Positions 59,576-64,000 of a stretch of DNA of 64,000 nucleotides are shown here, in pieces. Both the position numbers and the translations under genes were made by a program. The notes under the pieces are model-generated. The model was not told the DNA's origin, did no database searches, and saw nothing but the letters and a program-made list of their open reading frames with translations. This stretch comes from Alphaproteobacteria bacterium. Its GTDB lineage: Bacteria; Pseudomonadota; Alphaproteobacteria; UBA8366. Location: assembly GCA_021774335.1 (NCBI GenBank), contig JAJFJD010000059.1, positions 186,001 to 250,000 on the forward strand. The letters run 5' to 3'. Positions within the stretch are counted from its first letter, which is position 1, and every line of letters starts with the position of its first letter.

Positions 59576-61907
59576 GGTTGGCCGGGCCGATGACGCCCTC
59601 CTTCTCCATCCGCTCGATAAGCCGCGCGGCGCGGTTATAGCCGATTTGCAGGTGCCGCTGGACAAAACTGGTCGAGGCCTTCTGCTCCTGCAGGACCAAT
59701 GCAACCGCCCGATCGTAGAGTTCATCGCCTGATCCGCCTCCTGTGTCGCTTTCCAAGCCGAGGCCGAATTCGCCTTCCTCGTCCTCGGTCACTGCATCGA
59801 TATAGGTCGGCACACCCTGATTTTTAAGGAACTCGGCAACATTCTCGACTTCGTCATCGCCGACGAAGGGACCGTGAACGCGCGTGATCCGCCCACCGCC
59901 GGCCATATGCAGCATATCGCCCTGGCCGAGCAGCTGTTCTGCGCCTTGTTCGCCGAGGATGGTTCGGCTGTCGACCTTCGACGTGACCTGGAAGCTGATC
60001 CGGGTCGGGAAGTTGGCTTTGATCGTGCCGGTGATAACGTCGACTGACGGCCGCTGCGTTGCCATGATGAGATGGATGCCGGCGGCCCGCGCCATCTGCG
60101 CGAGACGCTGGATCGACGCTTCGATGTCCTTGCCCGCGACCAGCATGAGGTCGGCCATCTCGTCGACCACCACCACGATGTAGGGGAGGGGGGAAAGGTC
60201 GAGCGGCTGTTCCTCGATAATCGGCCTGCCCGACTCTTCGTCGAAGCCGGTCTGTATCTTGCGGGTGATCTCCTCGCCGTTGCGCTCGGCCTCGGCGACG
60301 CGGCGGTTATAGCCTTCAATGTTGCGCACGCCGAGCTTGGACATCGCCTGATAGCGCTCTTCCATCTCGCGGACCGCCCATTTCAAGGCTACCACCGCCT
60401 TCTTCGGATCGGTCACGACCGGCGCGATCAGGTGCGGAATGTCGTCATAGATCGACAGTTCCAGCATTTTCGGGTCGATCATGATCAATTTGCAGATGTC
60501 CGGCCCCATCCGGTAGAGCAGCGACAGGATCATCGCGTTCAGGCCAACCGATTTACCCGAGCCGGTGGTGCCGGCGATCAGCAGATGCGGCATGCGGGCC
60601 AGGTCGGCGATCACCGGCGTACCGCCGATATCCTTGCCCAGCACCATGAGCAGGCGCCCGGCGGCTTTCTCATAGGAGGTTGAGGCGAGCAATTCGCGCA
60701 GATAGACCGTCTCGCGGCTGTGGTTCGGCAATTCGATGCCGATCACGTTGCGGCCGGGAATGACGGCGATGCGGACGGAGACCGCGCTCATCGACCGTGC
60801 GATATCGTCGGAAAGGCCGATCACGCGGCTCGTCTTGGTGCCGGGCGCCGGTTCCAGTTCGTATAGCGTGACCACTGGACCGGGGCGAACCTTGACGATC
60901 TCGCCACGGACGCCGAAATCGTCCAGCACGCTTTCCAGCAGTCGCGCATTCTGTTGCAGCGCTTCCTCGTTGATCGCGCGTGCGTCCTGCGCTACGTCCG
61001 GCACGTCGGCCAGCAGGTCGAGTGGCGGCAGGTCGACGCCATCATCCGTGCGTGGCAGGTCGAGCGACCGCTGCCGCGCCGCGGAGCCGCGTTTGCCGGG
61101 TTTCGTTTTGGGCGTCGATGTTTCCACGACGGCCTTGGTTTCCCGAAGTTTGCGGAGCTTCGGTTCGGGCCGCTCGGCGGCGCGCGCCAGCGCAGGTTCC
61201 CGCCGCGGTTTGCGCGCCGGGGCGCGTTTCGCCGGTTTCTCGGCCTTTTTCGGCCGCGCCTTGAACCAGCGCAGCGGCGACAGGAGGGTATGCGCGACCC
61301 CGCGCGCCGCCCATTGCGTCTTCAGCGCGGCAACGCGCCATTCGTCGGCGGTGAAGCCCAGCACGTAATACATCACGGCAACGGCGCCGGACCCGAATAT
61401 GGCGAACAGGATCACGCCGTCTACACGGAACCCGGTCAGGCCGATGCCCTCGACCAGCCGCGCCAGCAGCATCTTGCCGACCATGCCGCCGAGCCCGGTG
61501 TCGAGCGGCCAGTTGCGGGGATGATCGATCGTCGCCAAAGCCACCGCCGCCAGCAGCAGGCCGACCGGCAGGAAGGCGACGCGCAGAAGCCAGGCTTCCA
61601 GAACATGCTTGCGCAACAGACGCAGTCCCCAGCCGCCGACCAGCGGCACCAGGAAGGCGGCGGCCAGGCCGAGCGTCTGCAACAGCAGGTCGCTGACCGT
61701 GGCGCCCGCGATGCCCATCATGTTGCGGACGGGCTGCGCGCTCGACGTGTTGAAGGATGGATCGGCCGGGCGATAGGTCACGAGCGCCAGAAACAAGGCG
61801 ATCGCTATGAAAAACAGGGCCAGGCCGAGGATTTCGCTGCCCCGGCGTTTGAGGAAGGTTCCCGCGCCCGGCGGCAGGAAAGCGGTCTTCTGACTAGCGC
61901 TCGCCAT
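59538..61907 (-). CDS. ftsK: DNA translocase FtsK
   Basis: FtsK pumps DNA at the septum and activates XerCD at dif during chromosome segregation. The 789-residue protein has four or five N-terminal membrane helices (to about residue 190). A basic Lys/Arg/Pro linker of about 75 residues and the motor follow, with Walker A GTTGSGKSVGLN, Walker B YIVVVVDEMADL and ATQRPSVDVITG. The C-terminal winged-helix gamma domain (STSFVQRHLQIGYNRAARLIERME) reads polar sequences. The linker is short compared with E. coli. Confidence 0.97.
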   Translation of the reverse strand: MASASQKTAFLPPGAGTFLKRRGSEILGLALFFIAIALFLALVTYRPADPSFNTSSAQPVRNMMGIAGATVSDLLLQTLGLAAAFLVPLVGGWGLRLLRKHVLEAWLLRVAFLPVGLLLAAVALATIDHPRNWPLDTGLGGMVGKMLLARLVEGIGLTGFRVDGVILFAIFGSGAVAVMYYVLGFTADEWRVAALKTQWAARGVAHTLLSPLRWFKARPKKAEKPAKRAPARKPRREPALARAAERPEPKLRKLRETKAVVETSTPKTKPGKRGSAARQRSLDLPRTDDGVDLPPLDLLADVPDVAQDARAINEEALQQNARLLESVLDDFGVRGEIVKVRPGPVVTLYELEPAPGTKTSRVIGLSDDIARSMSAVSVRIAVIPGRNVIGIELPNHSRETVYLRELLASTSYEKAAGRLLMVLGKDIGGTPVIADLARMPHLLIAGTTGSGKSVGLNAMILSLLYRMGPDICKLIMIDPKMLELSIYDDIPHLIAPVVTDPKKAVVALKWAVREMEERYQAMSKLGVRNIEGYNRRVAEAERNGEEITRKIQTGFDEESGRPIIEEQPLDLSPLPYIVVVVDEMADLMLVAGKDIEASIQRLAQMARAAGIHLIMATQRPSVDVITGTIKANFPTRISFQVTSKVDSRTILGEQGAEQLLGQGDMLHMAGGGRITRVHGPFVGDDEVENVAEFLKNQGVPTYIDAVTEDEEGEFGLGLESDTGGGSGDELYDRAVALVLQEQKASTSFVQRHLQIGYNRAARLIERMEKEGVIGPANHVGKREILVGNH

Positions 61908-61918
61908 AATTCTCTCCG

Positions 61919-63127
61919 TTACCCGTTCAGCACGTTCGCAATACGCGTCAACGCCTCTTCGGCAAAGGTCTTGTCATGCACCAGGGCGACGCGAATGTAA
62001 CGCTCGCCCGGGTTTTCCCCGGTTTCTGGGTCCGGTTTCGTCATATAACCGCCTGGCATCACGCGGACCCCTGCTTGGGTCCACAGCCGGCGGGTCATTG
62101 CTTCGCCGTCGCCCACGTCGAGCCATAGAAAGAACCCGCCCGGCGGATTGGCGAATCCCGGCGTGTTGCCGAGGATGCGCTCCGCCATGGCGAATAGGTC
62201 GACATAGTGCTGGCGGTTGATTTCCACATGTGCCTCGTCCTGCCACAGCTTTTCGGCGGCCGACATGACCGGACCGGGTATCGAAACGCCGGCATAGCTG
62301 CGGATCGCACGGTAGGCGTCGATCAACTCGGGGTCGCCGGACACGATGCCCGCGCGCAGCCCCGGCGCGCTGGACCGTTTCGACAGCGAATGCAGCACCA
62401 TGACGTTGCGCAGGTCGCCGCCGAGTTTGGCGCAGACCTCGAGCCCGCCGGTCGGCGGGCCGCCGCGATAAATTTCCGAATAGCATTCGTCGAAGACGAG
62501 CACGAAATCGTATTCCCGCGCCATCCGCACCAGGGTCGCCATATATTCCATGTCGGCGATCGAGCCCTGCGGGTTGGCCGGGTTGCAGAGATAGGCGAGC
62601 ACCGTCCGGTCGAGCAGATCGCGGTCGAGTGCGGCATAATCCGGCATAAAGTCGGTTTCCACTGTCGCCGAGACCGAAACGGCCTCCGCGCCCGCGAACA
62701 GCGCAGCGCCGTTATAGACGGGATAGACCGGATTCGGCATCAAGGCCAACGGCCGGCCGGGCTTGGTCCAGGTTTCGGCCCCCGGCACCGCCAGCAGCGC
62801 CATGTGGAACAAGCCTTCCTTGCTGCCCGCGACCGGCAGGACATTGCGCTCGCCGTCGATCATGCCGGCGGGCAGATTGTAGCGCCGGTTCAGCCAGTCG
62901 GCGGCGGCCTTCCGATAGGCCACGGTGCCCGAATGCGGCGGATAACTGCCCCATTGGGCCTTGCAGTCGTTGATCGTCTCGGCCACGAAATCCGGCGGCG
63001 GTATTTTCGGCTCGCCGACATGCATGACCAGCGGCTCAAGATCGGCCGGCGGCGTCTCGTTCTCCAGCAGCGTATCCAGCCGCCAGAACGCGTAGGCGTC
63101 CAATTGATCGAGCCGGGGATTCTTCAT
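61919..63127 (-). CDS. dapC: Aminotransferase class I/II (probable succinyldiaminopimelate transaminase)
   Basis: A 402-residue PLP enzyme of fold type I. The PLP Lys is Lys250 in LHSLSKRSSAPGLRAG; Asn185 (CNPANPQG), Asp213 and Tyr216 (VFDECYSEIY) contact the cofactor. The sequence resembles the DapC branch that transaminates N-succinyl-2-amino-6-ketopimelate in lysine/diaminopimelate synthesis. The assignment to DapC rather than another aminotransferase is moderate. It lies 11 bases upstream of ftsK. Confidence 0.85.
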   Translation of the reverse strand: MKNPRLDQLDAYAFWRLDTLLENETPPADLEPLVMHVGEPKIPPPDFVAETINDCKAQWGSYPPHSGTVAYRKAAADWLNRRYNLPAGMIDGERNVLPVAGSKEGLFHMALLAVPGAETWTKPGRPLALMPNPVYPVYNGAALFAGAEAVSVSATVETDFMPDYAALDRDLLDRTVLAYLCNPANPQGSIADMEYMATLVRMAREYDFVLVFDECYSEIYRGGPPTGGLEVCAKLGGDLRNVMVLHSLSKRSSAPGLRAGIVSGDPELIDAYRAIRSYAGVSIPGPVMSAAEKLWQDEAHVEINRQHYVDLFAMAERILGNTPGFANPPGGFFLWLDVGDGEAMTRRLWTQAGVRVMPGGYMTKPDPETGENPGERYIRVALVHDKTFAEEALTRIANVLNG

Positions 63128-63262
63128 GCGTGGCGTGCCGTGTGGTTGTCGTGTCAGAATCGTGGCGGTGTCGTATCAAGTCGCATTACTGTATTGCGGT
63201 GTGTCTTACTCATAGATAAAGACGCCGCAAAGTAGTCACAGCGTTTATTACCATAGTTACAC

Positions 63263-63314
63263 AAAAAAAGCGGTGCGAAGTTTAGCTTCGGCAGCCGTTC
63301 GATACAAGCACCGC
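63263..63314 (-). terminator. Second minus-strand hairpin-U7 terminator, possible small-RNA 3' end
   Basis: On the minus strand GCGGTGC (63314-63308) pairs with GCACCGC (63276-63270), enclosing an inner hairpin (GAAG/CTTC), and is followed by seven U (63269-63263). Because the amt transcript should already end at 63361, this terminator may belong to a separate small transcript starting in 63315-63360, or it may be a backup. Confidence 0.6.
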
Positions 63315-63360
63315 AAATCTTCGGCGCGGCTTCGTTTTAAGGGTTATTTCCCGGGTTCTT
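63263..63360 (-). ncRNA. Candidate small RNA between two terminators
   Basis: The roughly 98 bases between the amt terminator and the second hairpin contain no open frame of note and end in a typical intrinsic terminator. A short independent transcript would explain this. No promoter could be assigned and I recognise no known RNA family. Confidence 0.25.
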
Positions 63361-63404
63361 AAAAAAGCTGCCCGGAAGACTCTGGCAGGAGTCTCCCGGG
63401 CAGC
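63361..63404 (-). terminator. Intrinsic terminator of the ammonium transporter gene
   Basis: A long stem on the minus strand (CCGGGCAGC / GCTGCCCGG extended by GAGTCT / AGACTC with one mismatch, 6-base loop) is followed by six U. It begins 20 bases after the amt stop codon. Confidence 0.9.
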
Positions 63405-63423
63405 AGCAGTGCGGGCCTTTTAT

Positions 63424-64000
63424 TTAGAGGGTTTGCGACCCGGACCCGAATTCCGGATACGCTTCCATGCCGAGTTCGGCCCGGTCGAGACCGAGTTCCT
63501 CGGCCTCGTCGTCGGCCCGTATGCCCACTGTCACCTTCAGGATGGTCCACACGATAAAGCTGACCACGAAGACGAAGGCGCCGATGGCGGCGATGCCGAT
63601 GAGCTGCGTCACCACCGATCCACTGCCGAAGATGCCGACACAGAGGGTGCCCCAGATACCGGCGACCAGATGGGCGGAAATCGCACCCACCACGTCGTCG
63701 ATCTTGAGCTTGTCGAGCAACGGCACCGCGATCACCACGAGGACGCCGCCGACCCCGCCGACGACCAGCGCCAGCAACGGGTTCGACAGGTCCGGACCCG
63801 CCGTGATCGAGACCAGGCCGGCGATTGCGCCGTTCAGTGTCATCGTCAGGTCGATCTTCTTGTAGAGGATCTGCGTCAGCGCCATGGCGGCGATCACACC
63901 CGCGGCCGCGGCCAGGTTGGTGTTGACGTAGACGATCGACATGGCGGTTGCGTCCAGCGCGCTGCCGAGGGCGAGCTGCGAGCCGCCGTTGAAGCCGAAC
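63424..64000 (-). CDS. amt: Ammonium transporter (5' part missing)
   Basis: C-terminal 191 residues of an Amt/MEP/Rh ammonium channel; the start lies beyond the right edge. The sequence opens with FGFNGGSQLALGSALDATAMS and has GAIAGLVSITAGPD, DKLKIDDVVGAISAHLVAGIWGTLCVGIFG with the conserved pore-region His, and two further membrane helices. The cytosolic tail ends in AELGMEAYPEFGS, which usually interacts with a PII protein. The transcript ends in a strong hairpin. Confidence 0.95.
   Translation of the reverse strand, partial: FGFNGGSQLALGSALDATAMSIVYVNTNLAAAAGVIAAMALTQILYKKIDLTMTLNGAIAGLVSITAGPDLSNPLLALVVGGVGGVLVVIAVPLLDKLKIDDVVGAISAHLVAGIWGTLCVGIFGSGSVVTQLIGIAAIGAFVFVVSFIVWTILKVTVGIRADDEAEELGLDRAELGMEAYPEFGSGSQTL

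Larger units (their letters stand above)
63128..63423. other. Intergenic region between ammonium transporter and aminotransferase
   Basis: 296 bases with two strong minus-strand hairpin terminators (63263-63314 and 63361-63404) listed separately. The part nearest the aminotransferase (63128-63262) should hold its promoter. Confidence 0.6.

Overview
This 64 kb window is a chromosomal segment from a high-GC alphaproteobacterium, most likely in or near the Rhodospirillales. The basis for this is gene order: ppsR (DUF299) / oriC-like gap / hemE is the arrangement known around the replication origins of Caulobacter and Rickettsia. It is followed by rho, mnmE-mnmG-rsmG-parA-parB and the convergent leuS-lptE-holA block. 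Two perfect 16-bp parS palindromes, GANTC-rich DNA in the hemE-ppsR gap and TTAA-N7-TTAA (CtrA-like) motifs also fit. I see no tRNA, rRNA, CRISPR array, insertion sequence or prophage.

Layout. 1-6187: a partial Tim44-like gene, fxsA, a histidine phosphatase and secB; then, reading leftwards away from the origin, ppsR-maf-aroE-coaE-dnaQ. 6188-6590: the likely chromosomal origin, with DnaA-box-like 9-mers and an AT-rich stretch. 6591-10696: hemE-hemH-hemJ (heme synthesis, overlapping genes) and rho. 11028-15377: quinone oxidoreductase, dienelactone hydrolase, alkyltransferase and a DUF255 protein on the minus strand. 15571-21254: mnmE, parS, mnmG, rsmG (with a second parS inside its codons), parA, parB. 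21288-26937: holA-lptE-leuS, a DUF3576 lipoprotein and a porin. 27253-28433: yggS and a YkuD transpeptidase.

28482-34714 is an accessory region. It holds a low-complexity protein of unknown function and a CDP-alcohol phosphotransferase. Divergent from these is a tightly packed five-gene operon: RibD-type reductase, zinc-less medium-chain dehydrogenase, a PTPS/QueD-fold protein that has lost its catalytic residues, a family-4 glycosyltransferase and a methyltransferase. I read this as an uncharacterised pathway, perhaps making a modified pterin-like or glycosylated compound. 34918-39965: an orphan OmpR-type regulator, an MFS transporter, a metallo-beta-lactamase-fold protein with a methyltransferase, and a membrane-bound class III nucleotide cyclase. 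40021-46667: a peptide-type ABC importer operon led by a small membrane protein.

46985-56253 is the most unusual part. Four glycosyltransferases and a histidine phosphatase form one minus-strand operon. Divergent from it is an 887-residue ABC-exporter-like protein in which every diagnostic ATPase motif is degenerate and a segment of the nucleotide-binding domain appears three times. A cyclic-nucleotide-binding protein and a methyltransferase follow it. This looks like an undescribed envelope-glycan or glycolipid system. 56386-64000: xthA, a fumarylacetoacetate-hydrolase-family gene, a class I amidotransferase, ftsK-lolA, a DapC-like aminotransferase, a possible small RNA, and an ammonium transporter cut by the right edge.

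All calls come from reading the sequence; no database search was possible. Start codons were chosen from overlaps with the upstream gene, ribosome-binding sites and family N-termini, and doubtful ones are flagged.
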